From assembly GCA_024699855.1 (NCBI GenBank), contig JAMPIQ010000001.1:9920001-9984000 (forward strand): 64,000 nt of DNA, given 5' to 3'. Below the pieces are notes generated by a model, which had not been told where the DNA came from, made no database searches, and was given only the letters and a program-made list of their open reading frames with translations. This DNA is from Aphelenchoides besseyi. Taxonomy: Eukaryota > Nematoda > Chromadorea > Rhabditida > Aphelenchoididae. Position 1 is the stretch's first letter, and every line of letters starts with the position of its first letter. This document shows, one piece after another, positions 34,887-47,800 of this stretch. The position numbers were made by a program, and so were the translations under genes.

Positions 34887-35240
34887 TTTTGATCGCTAAT
34901 TTCGGCTAAAGTAAGTTCGTTCGCTGCGTCTGAAGAGGCAAATTGCGCGGATAACCAGTTTCACGCACGCACGGGGAAATTACAAAAAACGATCCAGTGC
35001 TTCGGGGCGAGACAACAACGTGGTTTTTGGCACGAAATTTCTCTTTGCGCGACGACGTGGCCCGAGAGTTTGTTTATTTTGGCTCCCGGCGATTCCCAGC
35101 GGAACGATTTCGGTCACGAGAAGACGCATTTCGTTAACTTCCCCATTCAATTATGCAACGAAAACGTTTTCCGCGGGTTCCCACAATCAAAATCACATTC
35201 AGAATTCGACTCTTCATTTTCAGTCCTTTTCACGGGTTTG

Positions 35241-36881
35241 ATGTCGCGTGGAATTCGCAAATTCGGTTTGACATACACGATCAAATGGATTATTTTCGTT
35301 GCCGGCTGCTACTTCGGATTCCTGATGCTCTGGCACTTGGACGTGAGTTTACAATTTATTTCGAGACGCAGAGCTTTTCAGTCGGTGGACGAGCGTGTCG
35401 ATCTGATGGACGAGAATCGCGCGACAATTCCAATTCCACGGCCGCGTAGAATCGACGTTCCGATTTTGCTGAACGGCTCCAACGATTTGAACGCGGTTTA
35501 CGTGGACGATACGGAGAAGCACGTGATCGCCGTTCTCGTCTTCTGCGCAACTCGTGATGGAGCCGTTCGAAATCATCTGCAGCAACTGATCAATCAACGC
35601 CCCAATCCCAATAGCTTTCCGATCTACGTGAGCCAGGACGGTGAGACGGCGGCTGTGCGTTCGACGATCGAGGAGTTTCAGAAGAAGTCCCAAAACGTCC
35701 ATTACCTTCAGGTTAACTTATCATTGAGAATTGAAACAAAAATTTTTTCAGCACAAACACGATTCTCCACAGACTCAACAGCAACGTGTCGCTAAAAACT
35801 ACTTTCACATTGCTAAACACTACAAATGGGCGCTGGATCGGGTGTTTGCCAATCACTCAACCGTTCTTATCACCGAAGGTATTCGATTGAACGGGAAAAA
35901 CGACTCGAATTTCATTTCAGACGATTTGGACATTTCCGCCGATTTCTTTAATTTCTTCACGCACACTCGTCAGATTTTAGATTGGGATCCGACGGTGTGG
36001 TGCATTTCGGCCTGGAACGACAACGGCGCTTCAACGGTCACTGATCAGTCACGAACCGAACTTCTCTATCGAACTGACTTTTTTCCCGGTTTGGGTTGGA
36101 TGTTGAAGGCTGAGACGTGGGCCGAGTTGTCGGGAAAATGGCCAGATTTCTATTGGGACGATTGGATGCGTCGACCAGAAGTTCGGCGGAATCGTGTTTG
36201 TATTCGTCCCGAAGTCTCGCGAACTGCTCATAACATGAAATTGGCTGGAAAGGGATCATCGGGTGGTCTCTACAAGTCGTTTCTTGCTTCCATTCATTTG
36301 CCAAAACAACCGGTCGACTTCTCACTGGTGGACATGTCACGACTACGCAAATCTGCCTACGATCAAACTCTTCGACAGCAACTTCTGGACGCAAAACCGA
36401 TTTCGATTAGCGAGTTGCTGAATAATCAATTCGAATCAGAAAAAACGAAGTTTGATTCCCAGTTTGCCTATCGTGTAGCTTACGGCGATCCACGCGAGTT
36501 TCGGCGAATTGCTCGAAAGTTCAAACTCATGGAGGACGTACGATCGGGAATGTCCAGAACCGCTTATTTGGGCGTGGTTACGTTCTTGGCTCCGAGTCAT
36601 GTGCGGATTTACGCCGTGCATTCGAATTTCAATTTAACTGCTGAAGAACAGAACTCCGAAGAAATATACGACCCTAAATGGGATCTGATGACAAGGTTTT
36701 TGGATTTCTCAGCTCTCTACTGTCGACCTGAAAAGTGGGATTGTTTTCAATAATGCAATTAATTGGACTATTCAGATGGACCGGAAAATGTGATCCGAAA
36801 TCGCCGGAGATGATTGCTTGGTTTGATAGTCGTCATCAGAGAAAACGTCTGAATGCGTGGGGCGAAATGATCGTCTTCTGA
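35241..36881 (+). CDS. MGAT1: Alpha-1,3-mannosyl-glycoprotein 2-beta-N-acetylglucosaminyltransferase (GnT-I)
   Basis: Golgi enzyme that starts complex and hybrid N-glycans by adding GlcNAc to Man5GlcNAc2 from UDP-GlcNAc. Four exons (35241-35711, 35752-35878, 35921-36695, 36776-36881) encode 492 residues. A type II anchor (W-I-I-F-V-A-G-C-Y-F-G-F-L) follows a short cytosolic tail. The catalytic domain shows V-L-V-F-C-A-T-R, the metal/UDP motif E-D-D-L-D (created by joining exons 2 and 3), W-C-I-S-A-W-N-D-N-G, L-Y-R-T-D-F-F-P-G-L-G-W, W-D-D-W-M-R-R-P-E and C-I-R-P-E-V-S-R-T, all hallmarks of GnT-I. The last intron is 80 nt, longer than usual here. Poly(A) signal at 37002-37007. Confidence 0.96.
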
Positions 36882-37283
36882 ACGAAATCGTGTGTTCTAA
36901 TGCATCTCATATCTTCTTGCCATAAACAGCCATAATTCGACTATTTCAGTTATCCCAATCCACTTAAGTACCGGTATTGTTAAACAACTTCGGTTAAACA
37001 TAATAAAAACGTTACAAACATTTTTGCTCGGTATTAGAAGCTCTCCAGTTAAAACTGACCATTCGCATTGCTGCGTGTACCTCGCATGTCTTCCGCTGCT
37101 AGAAAGCCTCAGATGTCGTTGTAATTGCTGTTGTCCGATCGATTTTGTTGTCGCTTGTTCCGAATAAATAAATTGATTCGAAGTCTCCAGAACCGAACAG
37201 TTTCTTTGGAATCGTTTTGGACGAGTCGACTGCTTATTTTCTTGTTTGTTTATGTTTGCAACTGAGATCGAGTTGAGTGGAAA
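36882..37283. other. Intergenic
   Basis: 3' UTR of MGAT1 and presumed promoter of the next gene; no coding signal. Confidence 0.5.
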
Positions 37284-38124
37284 ATGAGTCGAGAAGACGA
37301 TCTTCGTTTGGGTCGTTTCTTGGATTACAAGAAACTAAAAGAAGAAGTTCGCTCAAATGATCAGATGGCTTGTTCTCGCTATGCGATTGCAACGCCGTTT
37401 GTCAACGAACATGTCGACAAAACAAGTCCGCTGGATCGAATCCGCTTCCGGGATCAATGGTTTGAACGGGGTGAGATGTTTTGTTGCGTTAATTTGATTG
37501 GGAGGTTAAGCTAAAATCTTTGCGGATAAACGGACGAGAGATTAGTCGAGAGCGTCTTCAGTTTTAAGCCTTTGGTTAATACGATCTTCAATCCGCAGTT
37601 TATCTTTACATTTGCTCGTGGATTAAAACAGCTTCTCGGTAATCATCCGCTTTGGATGGCGAATACTGTAGACTTGCAATCAAATTTGAAACTTTGCTTT
37701 TTGCATTTAACTAATCATTTCGCTTACAGGAGACGTTGTTTCGCGTCTGACTCGTGACAACCATCGAATTTTCAGTCAGGTTGTTTCGTTGTTTTGCGGA
37801 ACAACAGAGTTTTACTATGCTTCGCTCATCGACCTCCGACTTCGCGACGAGTTGTTGGACAAAGAAGAAAAGCTTGAAGAACGACCGTTCAATCCGCAAC
37901 ACTACGAAGCAACTGAACCCAACGAACTTTTGTTGCCGTTGTCACGCCTAACTTATGTTCATCCAACTCCAACTGTTGGCCAGTTTTACAATCCAAACAT
38001 CCTCAATACTCATTCTGTTGCAAACAATGTCTACGACTACTTAAAGCACATGGTCGATGAAGAGCGTGACTATCAAAGTCGGACCGCCGCTCCGAACGGT
38101 CTCAATCCTCAACAGTTGCCGTGA
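37284..38124 (+). CDS. Unrecognised intracellular protein of 224 residues
   Basis: Three exons (37284-37470, 37546-37638, 37730-38124) sum to 225 codons including the stop. The two introns are 75 and 91 nt, longer than the local norm, and were chosen because they alone keep the frame. The protein starts S-R-E-D-D-L-R-L-G, has an acidic/basic helix (L-R-D-E-L-L-D-K-E-E-K-L-E-E-R) and a Pro/Asn/Tyr-rich tail. No signal peptide or membrane span. No family recognised. Its poly(A) signal (38142-38147) lies beside a minus-strand signal (plus-strand TTTATT near 38,132). Confidence 0.65.
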
Positions 38125-38552
38125 AATTGTTTTTATTTGTCAAATAAACTGATTTACAACAATGAGACTTGAAAGAGGGAAGAACAGTTGGCCAACTGCA
38201 ATTGCTGAGACGTTGAAGAACCATCGAAGATAACCGAGAACTCAATGATGTGCGTGGAATGATAAGAAGAACGTTCATTTTGTTTGATTATCGATTGTAC
38301 TTTTCGTAACGAATCTGTGAGGTTGTCTTTTGAACTGTCGAAGGAGATCGAAAGATGGAAATTCAAAGAATTTGAACTCGAAAAGTTTTGTAAAAAAACG
38401 AAAATCGAAAAATTACCGGGTATTGTTTTTGGTCGAAGCTAAGAGGCAGGTTTGTACTATGAGACTCAAATATTCAAATCGGAGATCTAAGAGGAAAGAT
38501 ACACAGCAATAAAGACGAACAAACGGAGCCAACGAACTCAAAAGCAATTCGA

Positions 38553-41500
38553 CTAATCGGAACGCAGTTGTTGACGAAGAGGTTCGCAGAGATGGTTCTT
38601 CAATTCCGATTTGTCGGCAAAACTCTTGGAACATAGTGCGCAAACACTCCAATTTGATTGTGCAAGTTGATGAGTTCGACGATGAGTGTGAAGATTGGAA
38701 GCACGATTGAAGGCCTTGTCACACTCGGTACAAACAAACGGTTTTACCTGAAAGTTTAATGCTATTACTTTGACTACGATGTTTTTATCTGTTCGACTTT
38801 CTTTTTTTGCTGCACATCGTTCAATTTCATCTTTGAGTTATTCGCTATTTGCACCTGCTTTGGACTACAGTAGTAATTTTGGTCATAGCAACCAGAGGAT
38901 TTCAAAAACAGTTTTGATTGCGGGGATTTTGAAGGGACGACAACCGATCCTTTAGATCTTTTGACAAACGTTAGTTAACCTTTCGAAAGGTTAACGAATA
39001 GAATTAATTATTTAAATTACTGCGTGAGTGTTACAAAAAGGTTTGACATTTCAGAATAAGCGACCACTGAATCAAAGAAGTTTTTCGACGGTACGGTAAT
39101 TCACGATGTTCACTGAACAACGTGAGATCTGCGAGTTTATTATCGATCTTATTGTGAGGCCAAAAAGTTTTATTGTTATAGCCAAAAAATGTTCGAAAGC
39201 GCAAACTACATCCGTCAAGTTTTCATGTTCTAGAATTTTCACGCCGATATACCTACCGTAGTGTGAGTTAGACGATGACGAGTCAAATTGCCGGGTTGTC
39301 GGAAGGCACGACCGCAATGTTCACATCGGAAGGGCTTTTCGCCGGTATGAATCCGCTGAAAGAAGAAGTGAATTGGAACAAATCGAGTGCTTACTTTGTG
39401 AGTAATCAATGTGTTACTGCGACTGAATGTCTTGTCGCAGACATCACAACGATACTTCTTGATGTTCGATGAACGTGAAGAGCCATTCGCTGATCCTCGA
39501 GGTGCACGACCGGGACGACCAGCCGAATGAATCGATGCTTTGACTCCATCGGCCAAAATCGGCTGATTTTTAATGACATTCGATAGAAAAAATGGCGGCG
39601 ATGTTGTAGGACCGGTCGATGCAGAAGATAATGGAGTTAAAGACTGACTAATGGTTGTGCGTGGTCGTCGTGCCGCTTCTTTGGCCGCTAACGTTAAAGC
39701 TGATGACAACACGGGGCTTTGCGACTCAAATGCATTAGTTTGAATTGATTTCTGCATTCCTGGCAACAACAATCCGCAAACTTCTGGAGGCGGCAAACCG
39801 GAGATCAACGATGGAGTGGAACTCGTTGGAGATCCGGAGTTTGCGGCAGCAGTCAAGAAGCTAAGAGGTGGCCATTGAATGGGCAGATTGCCGTTCGGGT
39901 TTAGTACTCGCAACCGATTGAAATAATCGACGGATTGAGAAAATGAGCTGTTTGAAATCGGTGGCTGTAACTGAATGTAACGTCGAGGTTGACTGTGAAA
40001 ACTACCTGCTCGACAGTTGGATTCGTATTCAAATTGTTAGTTTGCAGGAGTTTTGAGAAAAAATTGAAGAACGGCGACGTTGCAACACTCGCGGCCAGTG
40101 CCGACAGTGAGGCCGAGTTTGTGGTCATAGGTTGCAACATTTGACTGACTGATGGAGCTGCAGAATACGGCGGACTCATAGTCGGAGTTTCAGGAGAGTG
40201 TGTGGAAGTATTTCGATCGTTCTGTAGCTCTTCGTCCTCTTCCATGCTCCCGAAAAGAACGGGCCTAAAATTGCAACATTAAATAGTTAGTTTACGAGAA
40301 AACAAAGTCGAGAGCATGAGATGTAACAAAATAATTGCAATCTTTACTATACGGTTAAACACTAGTTATTAAGAGGAGTTTAAAGTTCATAAACTTGTCG
40401 AGACGATGAAATTATGCTGCCATTCGAGGGCTAATTAATAAGCAGGTTGTGAGTTCGGAGCTTTTTTCGCCCTTCACTGAGTGAAACAAACTGATTATGA
40501 AAGAGAAGTTGGGGCCGAATGAATGAGGTACAATCGAGAACCTTGTAAATAAATGGTAACATACGTTGTGAAAGTTCAAACGACGCGATTAATTATGAAA
40601 CGGTGATAAATGGCATGAAAGAAACGTCAAACGAACGTATGTTCTGTGTTTCGACTTTTCTAGTTAATCGAACAAAAGATGCAAAATAAGAGCACGCAAA
40701 TTTTTTGGACGACACATCGGTTTTTGAAAGACAGAAAGTTGCCATGTGGTCGTGAACGGCACGTAACTCGCTCGCGACGCAAACAGACAAACGATTGGGA
40801 ATGGCAAGTGAGTCACGTTACTTCAATTTGTTCAGAAATCGTTTCAAAAAGAACCGAGAGGTTGTGCTTCTAACCATGGAATCGCGTGTTGACAATCGAA
40901 ATAGCAACTGAACTCAAAAGTTTTAGTAGAATGCAAGTGAGAAGGCCGATTGGATTTCTGTTCAATGTTAGTGGATTTTGTTTCAAACCACAGTATCTGC
41001 AGTTCAACGGTCAGGTAATGTACATAACGTGAAATGACCGTAACTCCAACAAACGACCACAGGCAGAAAAATGAATAGCGCAATACTTTGAAGCCAAAGA
41101 ATACAAAACCGTTTTTGTCATGCGCTTTTCGGACGATTTTCCAAAAACCACACTTCTCCCCAATTAATGGTCTTATCGAATTTCGATATTGTATCTAAGA
41201 GAGTGTTTACATACATCGAATAGCACCGGGTTATTGTTGATGAAATAGCAAAGTCATTCTCGAATTGTGTAAACCAAGGAACGAAGCTATGGACTGAAAA
41301 GCGGGGTACCTTGATTCGACAGTCGAAAACAATTGCATGACTCAAATGATTGTCGACTACAAAACCCTTTGGTTTGTTGTTCGAAAGGGTTACCGGTATC
41401 GTTCTGACGTGTGTAGTCGTCCTCGTGATTAACTTTTGTGATTCAAATACAAAACCTGTGGTTTGGTTGATTAGACGAGAAAGGAAACGCGATTTTCGGA

Positions 41501-44500
41501 ATCGACAAATCGATTCGCGAAAAACAAAACTTCCTTTCTTTGGTTGACTACAATGCGATAATTCTTAATTGTTCATGAACTTGCAATTGTATTTGAAATG
41601 CGTCGACAATTCATCGCAATTCTCTGAAGTTGCCAACCATCGCGGTAAACAAGAGTTATACGAATTTTCGCGTCTCGACTCTCGTTCTCAAAACTTCGGC
41701 TTCTGATACAAAAACTGTTCCTCGAGTTCCATTCGAAGGCTCATTCGAAAACGACAATGTTCTCGAGACCGCCGTGACCGTTCGGTTTGAATACTGAACG
41801 AGAATCGTGAGCCTTTCAATTACGAGAACTGATCCTCCTTTTTATCTCCGCCCACGTTCCAACGCCCACACCGCAAACGATGTTACGGTCAGCAGAAGGA
41901 ACAGTCTCTCGTTGCCTCCCGTTTTAGTTCCGTGGGCGCGAGCTTCACGTGTTCATTCTGATGTCTTTGTTTTTGAATACGCGTGTTTTTGTTTCGCGTT
42001 GTTATCTAAAGAGCACTGAATGGTGGATAATGTAGATGTCTTAAATAACTCGGGAAGCTGCCCTAAGAATGTAAAGTTTTCGGCTTCCTGAGAATTTTTG
42101 TTAAATTAAAAACTCAGAATTTTGCTCCTTTGAAGTTTTCTCGACTTCCAATTCACCGGACACTTGCATTTCAATGGCCGATTAGTAGATTTAATCTGGT
42201 CACTGGTACAGTACCCTACTTCTATTGTCCTGTAATTTACTGTAGACCTTAAATGTCAAGATGTTGTCACGTTTTGTAGGCTTGAAATTCTTCACAACGC
42301 ATGGACTGGAGAGTAATCAGCATTCAGTTTACACAAAATAAGTTTTGAGCTCAAGTCACTTAAACGAAAATTTCTGATTTTTCGAAAGATCACAAGAATA
42401 ATCCCGACATTGAACTCATTTTCCATCGGTCTTATTACAAACTCGGAAACAACGTAAATTTTTGTTGTCAAGCTCGTGGAAACGGTGCCGACGACTTGAG
42501 AAGTTTGTTTGGCCGGTTCCTGCTAATCCAAACCATTGCAACTAATGAGCAGATGGTTGAGTTCAACAGTTCAACCAACAAAACTGGCGGTCAGTTTTTG
42601 GCGGTCGCTGGTCAATGTGGTCGCCGGCCGCGAAAATTGTGGTTCACAAGCAAAGTCACGTTAGTTTCAAGGGCTCGTGGACATTGGGCAGGGATTGAAA
42701 GCGAAAAGTTCAACATCTTTGCTTCAAAAATCTCAACTTTGCAACCAAATGGCGAGTTGTTTCGTCGTAAAAATCCTCAGCCACAGTAAATTTCAAAAAT
42801 TGTCATGATCCACAGCAAATGCCTTCGTCCTTATAATGCAGCTTGCGTCACACTATGAGTTTTGTAAGTGGATTTAAATACTTTAGCTAACAGAAGCCAT
42901 CCCTGATCCTATTAACCGACTAAACTGTGAACGCAGAATTTGTCAGAAGAAGCTCGAAGGTGAAAGTTGAAAAGGGTTCAGCAGCGGTGACGTAGATCAC
43001 GAGCTTTTTATTTCAAAGGTTGAGAGTTGATGTTCACATTTTGAATGGAACAATTGATCGGGAGGTCACAGCAATCGAATTCACGAGCATTGTTCTTTAA
43101 CCGCAAATTCAGAAAAGTTCCTCAAGTAAAGGGTTAAAAGAGCGAGCAGCAAAAAATGTCAAGTTAAACGTGAGATAGTAAACGAATGTAAATGCTTCTG
43201 CCGTTTTGTAGAAACCACATTCCCGCTAATTTGACCAGATCGTAATTTCGACAAATTAGTACGGCCGTCAACGGATAGAAATTCTTCTAGATTTCATGAG
43301 CTTACAGCTACAGTATGCAGACGCTTTTTTACGAATACAAACCTCTGATTTGAATGTGATGCAAAGGGCAGTCGTTCCGCAGAAACTGTGGACGAGCGGC
43401 ATCAAAACGAACGGGATGAAGAGACAGCGAGAAGTGTGGAGAGAGTAACAGGCGAATGATTACCACTCACGCTTCTAATCCCTTGGTCTTCAGCTGTCGC
43501 TATTGGAGGAGTTGTCGAAGCCCACATAACTACTGAACACTGGCGGTTCAATAAGCCCAAAGTGAACAGAAAACAATTCGAAATGGCTTCTTTTTGTTGG
43601 CATCCGTTATTTCCGTTCTGGAAAAACTAAACAACATTCTTGTGATCAACAAATTACGGCAAACTCGGAAGATCTATCAGTATTGACGATTAAAAAAGAT
43701 ACTATAGATTCATAGATCTACATGCTCACGAAGTTCGTTGTTTAGATCTTCGATGAACGTCAAGTATCCAACTAAACATCAGCTGTTTGAAAAACATAAC
43801 AAACATTACGAGTTGTTGTGGACGGTGACCGTTAACGTTTATTAGGTTTTTTGCATTTTAATCGTTTTACTGTTTAGTCTTGATAATCTAGTTGCGAGAA
43901 AACATTTTTGTTTGCTAGATGAGATTATGCGCTTTAAAGTCTGACCATTATCTAATCGCACTAAGCTTTCAACTTTAGAAGAGACACGAACGAACACGAG
44001 GTTCGGTCTTTCAAGTGCAACTCCGAGCATCACGTTAATGATCGTCAGATAATTAACCGGAGGATAACAAAAGGACTGTTTGTAAGCGATTATCCGCGTC
44101 GCTAATCGATTCCTTCGTCTGTTTGTGGGTTGCTATTTCAGCAACTCAATCATCTGTACTTTGGTTTGTGTTCCACTGGGTGGTCCACTGCACTGGACGA
44201 TGCTTTGCAGCGTTGAAAACTGTTCAGTAAGTGCAATGACCAAAAAACAGTTTCCAGAATCAAAAACAAGCGCAGCGGATTGAAAACGTAATTTGTTGGT
44301 AAATTGCAGAAGACTGCTGGACAAGTTTAATCGGATTAAAAGTCCCCATCCGTAATGAATCGGTCACGGAATAAACGACAAGAATTACTCTTCAGAACAA
44401 CCATGTGATGAATCCTTTCAAACTCTGCGACAAGAATCGAAAATTGCAATACAAAACACAGCTTATCGCCGTCAAATTACGTTAATTGACATCTGTTCCC

Positions 44501-44891
44501 TGACGGGTGTTGAGTCCAATTGTGTTTTTTCGACGCAATTAATCGCGCTAATCCGTGGATTCATTGGACAATCAGAAGGAATTGATAATCACAATAGCAA
44601 ACTGAGAGTCCTTTTTGAAAACAAAGTTGACACGAAGGACAATCACAAGAAAAATTGAACTCACATTTTTTCATCGGCCATTTCGTATTCGTCTTTACCG
44701 TTTGATTTGTCTTTCCGATCCTTCTCCAACGATATTTCCTGCTTGTTCTTGAGCAAAAGACTCGAACTCGAGAATTCCAATTTCGGAGTCGAATCTTCGG
44801 CCGATTCGGCGGCCGCCAATTGACGTTGACGTTCTTCGAGAAGCGAATCGATCAGAAAACTTTTCCGTGATTTTGAGTTCGAAATCGACAT
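38553..44891 (-). CDS. C2H2 zinc-finger transcription factor with repressor-like N-terminal motif
   Basis: Five exons (44891-44665, 40264-40007, 39965-39395, 39355-39257, 38747-38553) sum to exactly 450 codons. The N-terminus has S-F-L-I-D-S-L-L, similar to eh1-type Groucho-binding motifs (F-x-I-x-x-L-L). A long Ser/Thr/Pro-rich middle follows. Then come C2H2 fingers: [34 protein letters not shown] and a degenerate fourth, C-A-L-C-S-K-S-F ending H-L-C. The second linker is T-G-E-K-P; the third is T-T-V-K-P. Finger order and spacing recall Gfi/Fezf-like regulators, but I do not assign a subfamily. Intron 1 is 4.4 kb; its two ends join AT to G to make an ATG codon in frame. Likely a developmental transcriptional repressor in the nucleus. 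Confidence 0.82.
40265..44664 (-). other. Large first intron of the zinc-finger gene
   Basis: 4,400 nt between a GTGAGT donor and a TTTTAG acceptor, about a hundred times the usual intron length here. No other gene is recognisable inside on either strand. Several TAATTA/ATTAAT-type homeodomain-like cores occur (for example around 40,430). Probably contains enhancers. Confidence 0.6.
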
Positions 44892-47800
44892 GATTGTGGG
44901 TCTAAAGCTCAAACGTTCATTGGAATTCAAAAGCTTAGAAACTCACGTTCAACTCAATTTCCGAGTTCACAGCCACCGGCAGAATCTGTTTGATGCTGTG
45001 AACCAGAAACTTAAAATTAAAATGATTCTTTTGCGTATAGACGATCACAAAACACGAATAATCGCGAGTAATGTTGGCAATTTCACTAATTGACACCTGA
45101 AAAGTGGACGTTGAAGTCGAGGACAGGAAGTGGTTTGGGTCGAAATTAACGTGCGCAAAACCACATCGGTCTTCTGCCCATCCGGTTGAAAATTTGAAAG
45201 ACGCAGAGGAGCAGCGGCATGAAGACTCTCAGATTAATATCTCTAGCTATATAGGGAAGAGCAGAGTATGTAAACTAAAAGGTGTGCGATAATGACTATG
45301 GATTTAGCGGCTCTTTAGTCCCGTGTGTTTCCGTTTGGTCATTTCGCAATCGTTAGTTCGCGCAATTAGTTCTTGGAATTTAAATCGGCAATCAAATGGA
45401 CGACATCCGGTCACTAAAGTTTTTGGACAGGTGCTCGGTCCTTAGTCCCTCGTAGAGCTGGTTTAGCGAATATGAGAATTCCATTCAATTATGGTCAACA
45501 CTAATAGTAGCACTGTTACAAACAGAGTACGATGAAAACTTGCCAGCTAACGAGATCGGCAGCATCTTCGTGTTTGTAATCACAGAAATTGAAACGAGGA
45601 TTAGAAAGCGGAAACAGAAGTCGCAGCCTTTACACATAACAAGCTGGACACAAATGGATTAAGCGCAAAGGTATTCGCAAGTACCGCTTTCCAATAAACA
45701 GAACTTGTCTGTGATTGTCGTCCAAACATCAATAGAAAACAATCTTGTATTTCGAAATGGTTTACTTTCGGCTGTAACTGATGGGTTGAACGATTGATGA
45801 GCTCTTGGGATTGCATATCGAGTGTTTCTGACGCAGATATCAAGAAAGCAAAGTAGATTAAGAGAAAGAGAGCTGTTTGATTGTTTTAAATGCAAATGTT
45901 TGTGATTATGATGGAAAAGACCATTTACAAGATAAACGCATTGAAGACACGACCATACCGCGATTATCACGTTCAACAGAAAACAAACCGAAAAATTGAA
46001 ACAATTAAACGAAACAATACATCTGGAAAGCTATCGATTCAGAAGGTCACAGCCACAATCGATATGACCACCTTCCCTTGACCCAACAAACTTTGTTGTT
46101 GAGTAGCTTCAATTAGTGAGTCGGTCAATTGGGAAGCTTATTCACTCGCTTAGGACCAGAATTTGATTTTCGTAACCATAAAATCTTAGAGAGAAGTGGG
46201 ACGAGAGCAGCAGTGAACAAGTGGGTTTTTTCGACCGCAAAGCCATAAATTTTGTAGACTCAAATACAAAACCAAAACGAGAGATTGAGAGGTCGTTGAC
46301 TACTTTGGTCAAACTCATTCACTAATGTGAGAATTGTCCCGCGATTACCGGATCATTCGAACTACAAAACAAAACAAGGATACGCTTTTCTTTTATATTC
46401 ATCTTAGGCACTTCCAACACATTTCAACGCGCGTATCCTCGGAGTCAGAACAAAATTAATTTCCCACCAACTTTTCTCGCATCAAAAGAAGTGAGCGGCC
46501 AATTTACTTCACGAACTTCGTTGATTCATTCAAGCGAATTAACAAAAAGAAAGGCAAGATGCCGAAAGGTCGCAGTGAAACGCTTCCTGTGAGCATCTTC
46601 AGAATTCTTAGGATTCTAAGTTTGTTTGAACTTTCAAGAAGTTTTTGTAACCTGACTCGTTTCTGACCGTCAGAATCTTTTTGACCACAACATTTTTCGT
46701 TTCATGATCGTCTTTTAAGCCTAATTAATAACAATCTCCACAAACTTCGTATAAATTCAACCGCTAATCATTTCCATTGCTACATGCCATCCAAGTATGG
46801 TTTTCCATGCTAAGCATTGAGATGTTAATCATCTACATGACCAACTCCCATCATTCAATCAACGATTCGATTGATGTAAATCTGTCTGAAAGCGCATGTC
46901 GTTCACATGCAAACGCAAATTCAATTGCACGGTATCATAATTTCGCGTAAACATCTAATCGAAATTTGATCGCGTAAAGAGCAGGAACCGAATTCTAATC
47001 TGACCCTCCTCACGAAATAAGCCGGTAATATTAACGTACACTTCATTCAACGAAAGAATTTAGCCTTTTGCATAAACAACTTTGTTGAAAACCTTTTTCG
47101 TAATTATTTCATTTACTGATCGAAACTCGCGAAGATGTTTACAACCGAATGCTTAGCATTGCAAGGACAGAATATTTTTACTTGTTGATTAACTTGATAC
47201 GATAAGCGCCTGGTGTTTTGAAAGATGATCGCCTCTTCAAGTTATTCATACGGTACTCTAATCAGCTTTCTACTGAACTGACATGTTTTTTGTTAACGGC
47301 TTTAGAGGTCCCTTCGAGAGGACCTTAAAGGCGAAGTGCCCTCTTCCCTCCATTCCTAATTCCGCTGCTCTTTCTCGTCCAACCGGCAGCCTGTGAGTTC
47401 AATAGGAGCGAATCAGCGCGCAGATAAAACGGACGAAGAAGGTGGAATAACAAAAACAGCATGTTTTACAACAATTAAACCAAATTTTGCTAACAAATGA
47501 AATTGTTGACTTCTAATTGTGCAACTCGAAGAGTTCACAGCTTGTGCATAAGCTGTTTAGCCATTCAGATTCAAACGTTGTAACCATGAGCTTGAAACGT
47601 TCGATAGAGTGGACGACCGCACTCCACTTGACCTGATAACCACTGGGCGAATAAACGAGAATCGCTGCTTCATTTAACTGCGCTCATTTTCTCAAGAATC
47701 TCGACTACGCGTTTGAAGCGTTCGGAAACAATGAGTTCGAAACGGAATGGCGCATTCAATTGAGCGGAAGAATACGTACTGCCAAGTAATAAAAGGTCTT

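Noticed and set aside
41340..46320. Short repeated phrases such as TCAAATACAAAACC at about 41,443 and 46,260
   Set aside because: Only 14-20 nt shared, no ordered array; could be chance in AT-rich DNA.
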